Of a stretch of DNA of 22,732 bases, positions 1 to 6,136 are shown in pieces. Made by a program: the position numbers and the translations under genes. The first letter of the stretch is position 1; each line of letters opens with the position of its first letter. The DNA lies in the IMG/VR virus record IMGVR_UViG_3300025809_000134, positions 1 through 22,732 of that record; one strand, given 5' to 3'. Source of the stretch: a virus. The notes below the pieces were generated by a model that had not been told where the DNA came from, ran no database searches, and saw only the letters and a list, made by a program, of their open reading frames with translations.

Positions 1-32
1 AGAGAGTTAACAGATAGAGGAGAACCAATATT

Positions 33-209
33 ATGGCAAGCACCTATAATATCCTAAGCACTGAAGAATTAGAGGTACTAGATGAAGCTCTAGTGAGGAG
101 TACAATGAAGACAATGAGCACTCTGAAACTAAGTGGAGAAGACTTTATAAATATGCCATCCTTCCTAATAGAATTAGAGGCTCTAGATAAAATAAGGGGT
201 TTCACATGA
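33..209 (+). CDS. Small hypothetical phage protein (58 aa)
   Basis: A 58-codon ORF starts at ATG 33 behind a strong ribosome binding site (AGAGGAGA, 16-23, nine bases before the ATG). Its stop TGA (207-209) overlaps the ATG of the next gene (206-208) in an ATGA junction, the coupling used throughout this genome. The product begins MASTYNILSTEELEVLDEAL, is acidic at the N-terminus and looks mostly helical, with no cysteines, signal peptide or membrane segment. I do not recognise the family. It is called real on the good start signal, the coupled stop and the full use of the space before the endonuclease VII gene. Just before it, an open frame ends at TAA 55-57 and another at TAA 8-10; either could be the tail of an upstream gene. 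Confidence 0.65.
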   Translation: MASTYNILSTEELEVLDEALVRSTMKTMSTLKLSGEDFINMPSFLIELEALDKIRGFT

Positions 210-640
210 CCTTGAAACTGAAGTACAATGAAGTATCTGTACTTCGAGGGGAGTTACTCAAGAAGAACAAAGACAGATGTCCTATCTGTAAAGAAAAGAT
301 AGTACAAGGGGAGGCAGCATTAGACCACTGCCATAAGACAGGTCATATACGGAATACTGTGCATAGGGACTGTAATATCCTCCTAGGAAAGATAGAGAAC
401 TACATAGGACGTTACGGTAAGAGACTCCGTAATACTGAAGTTCTCGATGTGGCTCTTAGTCACATAGTTGAATACATGACTCAGGACTACACAGAGAATC
501 CTTTTCATCCTACACATAGGACAGAAGAGGATAAGCAAGTGAGGAACTGGAGACAAAGAATGAAGAAAGCTAAGAGAAAAGAAACCAAAGATAAGTATAA
601 AAAGCTTATACAGGAGTTCGACGATGCTAGAAAAATATAA
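206..640 (+). CDS. Recombination endonuclease VII-type resolvase (T4 gp49-like)
   Basis: Predicted Holliday-junction resolvase that cuts branched DNA so replicating concatemers can be packaged. At 144 aa it is slightly shorter than T4 endonuclease VII (157 aa). Zinc ligands are visible as C25-x-x-C28 and a second pair H53-x-x-C56, where T4 uses C-x-x-C. The catalytic ββα-metal core is D40-H41-C42-H43, matching D40/H41/H43 of T4 gp49, followed by N57. Near residues 94-102 the stretch DYTENPFHP resembles DYTQNNIHP of T4 gp49, which extends the likeness beyond the zinc core. The C-terminus is lysine-rich and probably binds DNA. The start is set by AAGGGG (194-199), six bases upstream, and by ATGA overlap with the preceding ORF. 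The H-for-C swap in the second zinc pair is the main oddity; zinc binding can still be expected. Confidence 0.9.
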   Translation: MTLKLKYNEVSVLRGELLKKNKDRCPICKEKIVQGEAALDHCHKTGHIRNTVHRDCNILLGKIENYIGRYGKRLRNTEVLDVALSHIVEYMTQDYTENPFHPTHRTEEDKQVRNWRQRMKKAKRKETKDKYKKLIQEFDDARKI

Positions 641-800
641 CTACTGGATCTCTTTGATACATAGTGGAGATACAGACACATTAATAGAGGAGATAAATGA
701 AGAACTCTTCCTCCTCTCACCACAGGCAGGTGAAGAGGTTGACATCACATTCGCAGAAGCTTGGAATTTTGCAGAGGATTATGTACATGAAGATTTTTAA
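624..800 (+). CDS. Small acidic hypothetical protein (58 aa)
   Basis: A 58-codon ORF (begins MLEKYNYWISLIHSGDTDTL) starts at ATG 624 with a good ribosome binding site AGGAG at 612-616, seven bases upstream. It overlaps the last 17 bases of the endonuclease VII gene and ends at TAA 798-800, just inside the metallophosphoesterase gene. The product is strongly acidic (many Glu/Asp, e.g. LIEEINEEL) and aromatic, with no motif I recognise. It fills the space between two certain genes. The competing reading extends the next gene upstream to ATG 697 in another frame, but that extension (MKNSSSSHHRQVKRL...) does not look like a conserved protein. An acidic phage protein of this size could be a DNA mimic or host inhibitor, but nothing in the sequence shows it. 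Confidence 0.65.
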   Translation: MLEKYNYWISLIHSGDTDTLIEEINEELFLLSPQAGEEVDITFAEAWNFAEDYVHEDF

Positions 801-1608
801 AATAAAAACAACACAGAAAGTTAGTCCTAATGTAACACATTTAATGATTCCAGATACTCAATGTAAACCTGATGTCGATATGTCTCACCTAAGTTACATA
901 GGTCAGTACATAGTGGATAAGAGACCTGAAGTTATTGTACACATAGGCGACCACGCTGATATGCCTTCTCTAAGCTCCTATGACAGGGGCAAAAAGAGTG
1001 CAGAGGGTAAGAGGGTTCACTTAGATATTGAAGCCAGTATAGAGGGCATGAGGCTTCTTCTACAGCCCTTACATGAGCTACAGAAACAACAGAAGAGGAA
1101 CAAGAAGAAAGTCTATACACCTAAAATGGCTCTCACTCTTGGTAATCATGAAGAACGTATCATGAGACACGCAGATAACAATCCAGAGTTAGCAGACTTC
1201 TTATCTTATGATAACTTGAAGTACAAAGAATTTGGATGGGAAGTACACGATTACTTGAAACCTGTAATTATTAATGGTGTAGCTTATTGTCACTTCATGG
1301 CTAATCCTTTCTCAGGTAAACCTTATGGAGGCACTGCTCAGAATGTATTGAAGCAGGTAGGCGAGAGTTTCTGTGTAGGGCATAAGCAGACACTAGATGT
1401 AGCTACAAGATTCTTACCTGCTAGTGGTAGACAACAGTGGGGTATTATAGCTGGAGCATGTTATGCTCATGATGAAGGTTACAAAGGACATCAAGGTAAC
1501 CATCATTGGCGAGGTATAGTAGTTAAGCACAACGTACAGGACGGTAGCTTTAACCCTATGTTCGTTGACTTAGATTATTTGAAAGAGAGGTACGAATCAC
1601 ATGATTAA
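787..1608 (+). CDS. Calcineurin-like metallophosphoesterase
   Basis: Predicted dinuclear metal-dependent phosphoesterase acting on a phosphomonoester, phosphodiester or nucleotide/nucleic-acid end; the substrate cannot be read from the sequence. Counting from ATG 787 (273 aa), the family blocks appear in order: D23-T-Q25 (usually D-x-H), G54-D55-H-A-D58, G109-N110-H111-E112, H159 in YCHF, and G198-H199-K-Q201 where G-H-x-H is usual. The D-x-Q and GHxQ forms swap two metal-ligand histidines for glutamines. The start at 787 is preferred because AGAGGA (773-778) lies eight bases upstream; ATG 781 is too close. A further in-frame ATG at 697 follows AGAGGAGA but would add about 30 poorly protein-like residues and overlap most of a 58-aa ORF. 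The stop overlaps the next gene by eight bases, so translation is probably coupled. Confidence 0.85.
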   Translation: MKIFKIKTTQKVSPNVTHLMIPDTQCKPDVDMSHLSYIGQYIVDKRPEVIVHIGDHADMPSLSSYDRGKKSAEGKRVHLDIEASIEGMRLLLQPLHELQKQQKRNKKKVYTPKMALTLGNHEERIMRHADNNPELADFLSYDNLKYKEFGWEVHDYLKPVIINGVAYCHFMANPFSGKPYGGTAQNVLKQVGESFCVGHKQTLDVATRFLPASGRQQWGIIAGACYAHDEGYKGHQGNHHWRGIVVKHNVQDGSFNPMFVDLDYLKERYESHD

Positions 1609-2089
1609 CTTCAAACAGTTCAAAGACCACGTAGTGATTCCTACGTTGAAGTACTTAGAGAACGAGATACCTTATAGTGATGAAGCTGTAGACCTCCTCA
1701 TGATGACTGCTGCACATGAGAGTAAAGGCGGTAAGTTCCTAAGACAAGTGGGAGTACCTGATGGTGTAGGAGCTTATGGTGTCTATCAAATGGAGTTAGA
1801 AACAGCAGATGATATTTGGTCTAACTTCCTAGACTACAGAAGCTTAGGTAAAGTCATTGACGATGTAGTAAGTAGTATTAGTGAAGATAGTTTGATTACT
1901 AACCTTACTTACGCTACAGCTATGGCAAGAGTGCATTACTACAGAGTACCCCATGCTATACCAACGAAGGGTGATAGCGGTTACTTAGATAAGCTTGGTA
2001 GGTATGCTAAGAAGCATTACAATACTCCATTAGGTAAAGCTACTAGCAGTAAGTACGTATTAGATTATTTAGAGTGGAGGGATAGTTAA
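1601..2089 (+). CDS. Lysozyme/lytic transglycosylase-like protein (putative endolysin)
   Basis: A 162-aa protein likely to have a lysozyme/transglycosylase-type fold and to cleave peptidoglycan. The evidence is a block beginning AAHES with E40 as probable catalytic glutamate, then GVGAYGVYQME (57-65), which resembles the 'G-A-x-G-x-x-Q' block after the catalytic Glu in SLT-type enzymes, and then DDIW and FLDYR. I recall phage proteins with the same E...GALGIYQMEP..DIW..YLRYR layout, usually annotated as hypothetical or lysozyme-like. There is no signal peptide or membrane segment, so a holin or other route would be needed for export if it is the endolysin. It could instead be a virion-associated enzyme. 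The ATG at 1601 follows AGAGAGG (1584-1590) and overlaps the metallophosphoesterase end. It sits in the metabolic rather than the morphogenetic operon. Confidence 0.55.
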   Translation: MINFKQFKDHVVIPTLKYLENEIPYSDEAVDLLMMTAAHESKGGKFLRQVGVPDGVGAYGVYQMELETADDIWSNFLDYRSLGKVIDDVVSSISEDSLITNLTYATAMARVHYYRVPHAIPTKGDSGYLDKLGRYAKKHYNTPLGKATSSKYVLDYLEWRDS

Positions 2090-2745
2090 TGAAAGGTATT
2101 GAAGTTCAGCTTGTAGATAGTATGGGAGGTGACTTATCTATTTCTAACTCAGCTCGTGTATCCTTTGATAAGTGGAAGGAGACTATGGATGAGAAGGATG
2201 CTAAGTTAATAAACTACTTAGGCGAACACCAACACATGACACCTTTCAGACACAACTGTGTACAAGTGAGATGTGTATCTCCAATCTTCTTAGCCAGACA
2301 ACTTATGAAGCATCAGGCAGGACTCACATGGAACGAAGTAAGTAGACGATATGTGGAGGATGGTATTGAGATGTTTTACCCAGAGGGATGGCGAGCTAGA
2401 CCTGATAAGAGTATCAAGCAAGGCAGTGGAGGAGGTAATATTGAGTGGGTAGACAGGACGATGCGTACACACACAGTATACCTAAAAGCTATTAATCAAG
2501 CAGTAGAAACTTACATGCAAATGATTGAAGCAGGTGTTGCGCCAGAAATGGCTCGCATGGTTTTACCACAAAGTATGTTGACAAGTTGGATATGGACAGG
2601 TAACTTACTTGCATTCGCTCATATATATAACCTGCGAATCAAAGAGAACTCCCAGCTAGAAGCACAAGTCTTCGCTGAGAAGTTAGGAAACATAATCAAA
2701 GAGCAATTCCCAGTAGGTTGGGAAGCCTTGACAGGAGATAAATGA
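2089..2745 (+). CDS. thyX: Flavin-dependent thymidylate synthase ThyX
   Basis: Converts dUMP to dTMP using methylenetetrahydrofolate, FAD and NADPH, supplying thymidine for phage DNA synthesis in the host cytoplasm. At 218 aa the length is normal for ThyX. Visible family elements are H49-M-T-P-F-R-H55 (the usual H-x-S-P-F-x-H), the signature region R70...K74-H75-Q76...N82-E83-x-S85-x-R87-Y88, P152-E-x-A-R156-x-x-L-P160, and the C-terminal LRI...SQLEAQ region around 182-193 (usually AQ-x-E-I-R). The canonical signature RHRxxSxNExSxRY is altered: R-H-R reads K-H-Q and one residue is added before NExSxRY. The strong site GGAGGG (2076-2081) precedes ATG 2089, which overlaps the previous TAA by one base. 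A virally encoded ThyX fits a host with a limited thymidine supply; the phage SIO1 is known to carry one. Confidence 0.92.
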   Translation: MKGIEVQLVDSMGGDLSISNSARVSFDKWKETMDEKDAKLINYLGEHQHMTPFRHNCVQVRCVSPIFLARQLMKHQAGLTWNEVSRRYVEDGIEMFYPEGWRARPDKSIKQGSGGGNIEWVDRTMRTHTVYLKAINQAVETYMQMIEAGVAPEMARMVLPQSMLTSWIWTGNLLAFAHIYNLRIKENSQLEAQVFAEKLGNIIKEQFPVGWEALTGDK

Positions 2746-3029
2746 TGACACATTACCACAAAGAACTAGAAGATTACGTAGCAGCTATAGAAGATAAACT
2801 ACTAGAACCAAAAGTAAGTAAGTACCACAAGAAAATTCGGAATCATGGCGTTACTGTTGATGTATATGATGTTCTAGATGCTTACGGTGTAGAGAACCCT
2901 GCTGTAGCACATGCAGTCAAGAAGATGTTAATGGCAGGGAAAAGAGGCTATAAAGACTTCCAGCAAGATATACAGGAAGCCATAGACAGCTTAGAGAGAG
3001 GAAAAGACTTCCCACCTCTACCTTTCTAG
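2742..3029 (+). CDS. Conserved phage hypothetical protein (95 aa)
   Basis: A small, mostly helical cytoplasmic protein. The central and C-terminal part, VDVYDVLDAYGV followed by NPAVAHAVKKMLMAGKRGYK and a DIQEAIDSLER helix (about 38-87), resembles a recurring phage domain of unknown function with the pattern 'D-V-Y-D-V-L-x-A-x-x-V...P-A-x-x-H-A-x-K-K-x-L-x-x-G-x-R-G-x-K-D'. It is last in the + strand operon and directly follows thyX. Two adjacent ATG codons (2742 and 2745) are possible; AGGAG at 2733-2737 is four bases from the first and seven from the second, so the true start may be 2745. The ThyX stop TGA (2743-2745) overlaps it. I assign no function; proximity to nucleotide metabolism genes is suggestive only. 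Confidence 0.8.
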   Translation: MMTHYHKELEDYVAAIEDKLLEPKVSKYHKKIRNHGVTVDVYDVLDAYGVENPAVAHAVKKMLMAGKRGYKDFQQDIQEAIDSLERGKDFPPLPF

Positions 3030-3034
3030 CAAAT

Positions 3035-3059
3035 AAAGGGGGGCTTATATAGCCCCTTT
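3035..3059. terminator. Hairpin terminator between convergent operons
   Basis: AAAGGGGGGCT, a short AT loop and AGCCCCTTT form a GC-rich stem between two stop codons (TAG 3027-3029 on +, TAA 3063-3061 on -). A T-rich flank follows on both strands (TTTCTTA on +, CCTTTATTT on -). It is placed to stop both the + strand metabolic operon and the - strand late operon. Two extra G bases on one arm make a small bulge. Confidence 0.85.
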
Positions 3060-3060
3060 C

Positions 3061-3639
3061 TTATGGGTTGTAATCTAAACCACCTTCATACCAAGACACA
3101 CGACCACTTGCTTTCATCGCAACATTATCTTCATTAATAACCCTGAATAAGTATACGGAGTTAGCCTCTAGTATTCTTTCCACTCCTAGTGTAGGCATAA
3201 CAGACGATACATGCCTATTCCCATTAGAGGCACTACCTATTGCATACGCCTTTGATGATACGGGAGTCCCTGTAGAAGTTGTTGTAGTCGCACCTACTAA
3301 AGATACCAATGGCGTACTGTTAGCACCTTCTCGGTAGTTATAGATAGGAACAGAAGTTCCTCCAGTATATGCTGGGTTTTTAAACCACTGTGTGCTTGAG
3401 AGTTCTGTATCAAACGCAAGACTCATGGCTTTTATAGCAAGAGGAGCAGTACCTGTAGTGACTACGATGTCGTAAGTCCCTCCACCAGCAAGGCTGGGAA
3501 TGTAAAAAGCAGACTCGAACTGAACCCCTAGTTTACTATTAACTTCTGTATAAGATTGTGTAGTAAAAGCCTGTAAGCCACTCTGCATATTCAAGAGAAA
3601 CTTACCAAGATTTGTTACGGCTGAATTAAAAGTTACCAT
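3061..3639 (-). CDS. Probable virion structural protein (192 aa)
   Basis: Last gene of the late operon. The product is rich in Thr, Ser, Gly, Ala and Val, with alternating hydrophobic residues that suggest β-structure, and has no cysteines, signal peptide or membrane segment. The C-terminus (NSVYLFRVINEDN... then GRVSWYEGGLDYNP) resembles a β-strand pattern I recall from small podophage capsid-decoration, fibre or tail proteins ending in 'xxWYEG'. The middle holds a Thr-rich tract (GATTTTSTGTPVSS, about 116-129) like a flexible linker. The ATG at 3639 follows AGGAA about six bases upstream. A head decoration protein or a small fibre/receptor-binding subunit are both possible; its exact place in the particle cannot be read from the sequence. 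Confidence 0.6.
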   Translation of the reverse strand: MVTFNSAVTNLGKFLLNMQSGLQAFTTQSYTEVNSKLGVQFESAFYIPSLAGGGTYDIVVTTGTAPLAIKAMSLAFDTELSSTQWFKNPAYTGGTSVPIYNYREGANSTPLVSLVGATTTTSTGTPVSSKAYAIGSASNGNRHVSSVMPTLGVERILEANSVYLFRVINEDNVAMKASGRVSWYEGGLDYNP

Positions 3640-3672
3640 AAAAATTCCTATATAAATTGTGTTGTTATTTTA

Positions 3673-3960
3673 TTACCATTTAACCTTATCAGCCCAGTAT
3701 GCTGCACTCATTTTACCTTTAGCTATATTTTTAGCATGACGGGCTTTGAATGATTTGCGTTTAGCTTTCATCTTCTCTCCTTCACCAGCCTTAGCCTTCC
3801 CTGCTGTAGATGCACCTTGCTCCCCGAATCGGATAGTCTTAATTTTATCTCCGACCTTTGCTACAACTACATGGCTCTTAGTAGGATGACTAGGAGTCTT
3901 CTTAGGTTTATTGAAACCTGATACTCCTGCTCTACTTAATCTAGAATCTTTCTCTGGCAT
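3673..3960 (-). CDS. DUF6321-like basic phage protein
   Basis: A 95-aa, very lysine-rich protein. Three blocks match a phage family that I recall as DUF6321: RLSRAGVSGFNKPKKTPSHP (8-27), then KSHVVVAKVGDKIKTIRFGE (28-47), and KSFKARHAKNIAKGKMSAAY near the end with the terminal WADKVKW. Function is unknown; the charge suggests nucleic-acid binding, which is inference. It lies one base after the stop of the HNH-like gene, whose final codons (GAGGAAG) supply its ribosome binding site, so the two are translationally linked. It sits at the end of the virion operon, which suggests either a packaged DNA-associated protein or a late DNA-processing factor. Confidence 0.8.
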   Translation of the reverse strand: MPEKDSRLSRAGVSGFNKPKKTPSHPTKSHVVVAKVGDKIKTIRFGEQGASTAGKAKAGEGEKMKAKRKSFKARHAKNIAKGKMSAAYWADKVKW

Positions 3961-3961
3961 A

Positions 3962-4255
3962 TTACTTCCTCTTACCTTTACGTTTCATTCCAGCGTAGCT
4001 ACCGTTGTCTGCTCTATTAGCAGTCTTAGAACGTACCCTAGTATTACTCTCCTCCTTACTTCCTCCGTTACGTAGAGGCTTCTTGTGGTCTATATCCTTA
4101 CCATCCCCTTTAGAAACCTTACCTTTCTTTATAGCTTGGTTACGAGCTTTGTTCCTAGCTGCACGTTCTTTCTTGGCTTTATCTGTAGAATTATAAGCTC
4201 TCTGTTGTTTACTTCTCGCAGATGCAGTAGCTGATGTTTCACCTTTCTTTGGCAT
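3962..4255 (-). CDS. HNH-endonuclease-like basic protein (97 aa)
   Basis: A highly basic protein (Lys/Arg-rich from end to end) with an HNH-like core: D56-H57 in DGKDIDHKKPLRNGGS, N71 in SNTRVRS and N80-R81 at the position of the last histidine, giving an H-N-N pattern. There is no zinc-binding CxxC pair, so it belongs to the short zinc-free HNH type often annotated in phages, or to a derivative that binds DNA without cutting. Residues 1-45 look like a disordered basic arm. The ATG at 4255 follows AGAGGAA. It is the first gene after the gap of about 125 bases downstream of the ejection protein genes and is paired with the DUF6321-like gene. HNH proteins next to terminase can help packaging; here it lies far from terL, so that role is not supported by position. 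Confidence 0.7.
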   Translation of the reverse strand: MPKKGETSATASARSKQQRAYNSTDKAKKERAARNKARNQAIKKGKVSKGDGKDIDHKKPLRNGGSKEESNTRVRSKTANRADNGSYAGMKRKGKRK

Positions 4256-4380
4256 AATTTCCTCTTAATATGTCATTCATCGTATAATATAGACCGTTCA
4301 TCGCATTTATGCTTGACAGCTTTTCAAATATCCAGTACTTTATAAAGATAATCCATAAGTAATTATATATATCATCATCA
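4256..4380. other. Longest non-coding gap; possible late sub-promoter
   Basis: This AT-rich stretch of about 125 bases is the only sizeable gap in the late operon, between the 584-aa ejection protein and the HNH-like gene. It contains a TCA/ATC triplet run reaching the upstream stop codon (4371-4383), an alternating AT tract (about 4363-4371), a 10-base palindrome CTTTATAAAG (about 4339-4348) and, on the minus strand, a -10-like TATATT (complement of 4286-4291) with no convincing -35. No GC-rich terminator is visible. A promoter for the last three late genes may lie here, but the match is weak. Confidence 0.3.
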
Positions 4381-6135
4381 TCATTGATTAGCTACTACAA
4401 AACTTCTAACAATCTCTGTTTTTAAGTAGTTAGTCTCCTCCTCTGTAGCCCCTAACTTATCTAAACTATTAAAAAACTCATCTATAAACTTATTATATGA
4501 CTTAACATTATTACTAATAGCACCTCTTTGATTCCAAGTTACTTTTAAAGTTTCAGGGTTTACTGCATTAAGTCTATTAACTGCTTCGACTGTGTCAAGA
4601 CTTACTCTGTTTCCTCTAGGAGGAAGTGCCCTTGTCAGAACAGAAGGATCAGCAGGTACTTTTTCTGTTAGCAGTTGGGGTATAGCTCTACGTAAAAACT
4701 TCTCCCCATAATCTAAAATACCCCCTATAACCTTATCTTGTTTTTCAGGGGAAAGTAAGTAAGAAGGCGTGCCTTTAGAAATAGCTTGCACGTAAGTAAC
4801 AAACCCACCTTTAGTAAGCATCTCTTCTTGAGTAGCGTCACTTCCTTGTAAATCCTCTAACACAACGAGTTCAGTATAAGCATCCTTTACATCTTTAGGA
4901 ATATTCTCATCAGCATTTTTAAAAAGGTCTTTAGTTCTTTGAAAACTTAATTGTTTATTTTCATTGTCTTTTTTAATATCTTCATCTGTAAATAAATCAG
5001 CAGGTGTTTTTGGAGAACCTATTCTAAATACTGCTGTCATATCTGCTCCTATAGCCTCCTCCCCTATAGCATTTTCTGTCATGGCATTTACGAATGTGTC
5101 ACCAAGAGCGCCTTGCAGATACCCTTTAGGTAAAAAATCAGAAAACATCATGAGTGTAGCAAGGTTTTTTTGTGAAGGAGTTCCTGCATTTTTCATATTT
5201 AGTACGGTGTTTGATACTTGATATTGCTTTAAGTTTGAACTTGTTGTTTTAGCATCCTCCATAGAATATCTTCTTTTAGTAATATCAAAGATGGCTAACT
5301 CTGACCCCAACATTTCTTTTGCTTGGTTAGGTGTAAGATAGATATCATTAGCTGCTGCTGTTTTAACAGCTTGACCTATGTATAAAGATTTTAATTCATC
5401 TGTTTTCCTCATACCCTCTACTAGTGCAGCAGGATCATTAAAATCCATATTATTAAATATTTTACGGGTCTCAGCTTTTGCTGTATTATCTGTTACAGAC
5501 GTAAAATCTACAATAAACTTAGCTTTCGCTATATCCATTTTCTTTGAAGATACCGTCAATTGACTTGATTCTAAGTCAAGAACGTCTTTTTTATATTGCG
5601 CGTTAGCTTTCTTTGCATTACCAAGTAAGATAAAGTTCGTTAATTCCTCATCTGTTCCGTTTATATCAAAGTCTGGAGGGAGATAAGGAGCTAGAAGGCT
5701 GAGGTTTGCTTGAAGATTTTCTCTATCTTCTGCTTTTTTTTCTAAAGCGGCATCTGCTGAACTCATTGCTTCGGCTGAAGTCACACCTGTAACTTTGTTT
5801 GTCTCTGTTCTAATACTCCACCATTCTTCAGCGGAATAGTTTCTTCCTAGTCTTGTCTCTCTTAGATCTATATCTGTAGAAGATACACCTTGTTTGCTTA
5901 ACATCCTAATCTGTCTAAGTTTTTCTTGTCCAACAGCCATGCGTTGAGCTTGTTCAGACATAGCTTCTTTAGCTAGAGTTAACTCTTTTTTAGCTTGATT
6001 CTTAGCATAAAACTCTAAACCTGTAGATGCTAGGTTAACTAAATCTGCGCCAAGGCTGTTAGAAGGCGCAGCAAACTGAGGATTGCTTGATGCAGTTTTG
6101 GTTAATTGTGTTATATCTTTAGTGAACTCTGTCAT
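4381..6135 (-). CDS. Probable internal virion (DNA ejection) protein, 584 aa
   Basis: Large, predominantly α-helical protein rich in Ala, Lys, Glu and Asn, with no cysteines seen and no signal peptide. An early helical region (about residues 40-75, KKELTLAKEAMSEQAQRMA) has coiled-coil character. It follows a giant ejection protein gene with one base between TAA 6139-6137 and ATG 6135, as T7 genes 15 and 16 are adjacent (in the opposite order). The start is ATG 6135 (MTEFTKDITQL), read from GGAAA about six bases upstream; a TTG at 6147 is in frame but coincides with that binding site. No enzymatic motif is visible. By position and composition it is assigned to the ejected core or DNA-translocation set, without a clear family match. 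Confidence 0.6.
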   Translation of the reverse strand: MTEFTKDITQLTKTASSNPQFAAPSNSLGADLVNLASTGLEFYAKNQAKKELTLAKEAMSEQAQRMAVGQEKLRQIRMLSKQGVSSTDIDLRETRLGRNYSAEEWWSIRTETNKVTGVTSAEAMSSADAALEKKAEDRENLQANLSLLAPYLPPDFDINGTDEELTNFILLGNAKKANAQYKKDVLDLESSQLTVSSKKMDIAKAKFIVDFTSVTDNTAKAETRKIFNNMDFNDPAALVEGMRKTDELKSLYIGQAVKTAAANDIYLTPNQAKEMLGSELAIFDITKRRYSMEDAKTTSSNLKQYQVSNTVLNMKNAGTPSQKNLATLMMFSDFLPKGYLQGALGDTFVNAMTENAIGEEAIGADMTAVFRIGSPKTPADLFTDEDIKKDNENKQLSFQRTKDLFKNADENIPKDVKDAYTELVVLEDLQGSDATQEEMLTKGGFVTYVQAISKGTPSYLLSPEKQDKVIGGILDYGEKFLRRAIPQLLTEKVPADPSVLTRALPPRGNRVSLDTVEAVNRLNAVNPETLKVTWNQRGAISNNVKSYNKFIDEFFNSLDKLGATEEETNYLKTEIVRSFVVANQ

Positions 6136-6136
6136 A

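Noticed and set aside
1-57. Open frame to TAA 55-57 (ends GEPILWQAPIIS) as the 3' end of an upstream gene
   Set aside because: Too short to judge. It would overlap the first 58-aa ORF by 25 bases, and another frame ends at TAA 8-10, which fits the spacing better.
697-786. N-terminal extension of the metallophosphoesterase from ATG 697
   Set aside because: The extra residues look like an off-frame reading of a better-supported small ORF, and AGAGGA (773-778) sits well for a start at 787. The AGAGGAGA before 697 leaves some doubt.
4235-4297. A 20-codon ORF on the minus strand (starts MNGLYYTMND) overlapping the HNH-like gene start
   Set aside because: It has no ribosome binding site and its end lies out of frame inside the HNH-like gene, so it is more likely chance.
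4313-4341. A perfect TTGACA (4313-4318) with TACTTT 17 bases downstream on the + strand
   Set aside because: It would drive antisense RNA into the ejection protein gene, the -10 is poor, and in an AT-rich gap such a match can arise by chance.
4363-4383. TCA/ATC triplet run and AT alternation as an origin or microsatellite
   Set aside because: Only about four triplets and a few AT steps are present, with no iterons or other origin features.
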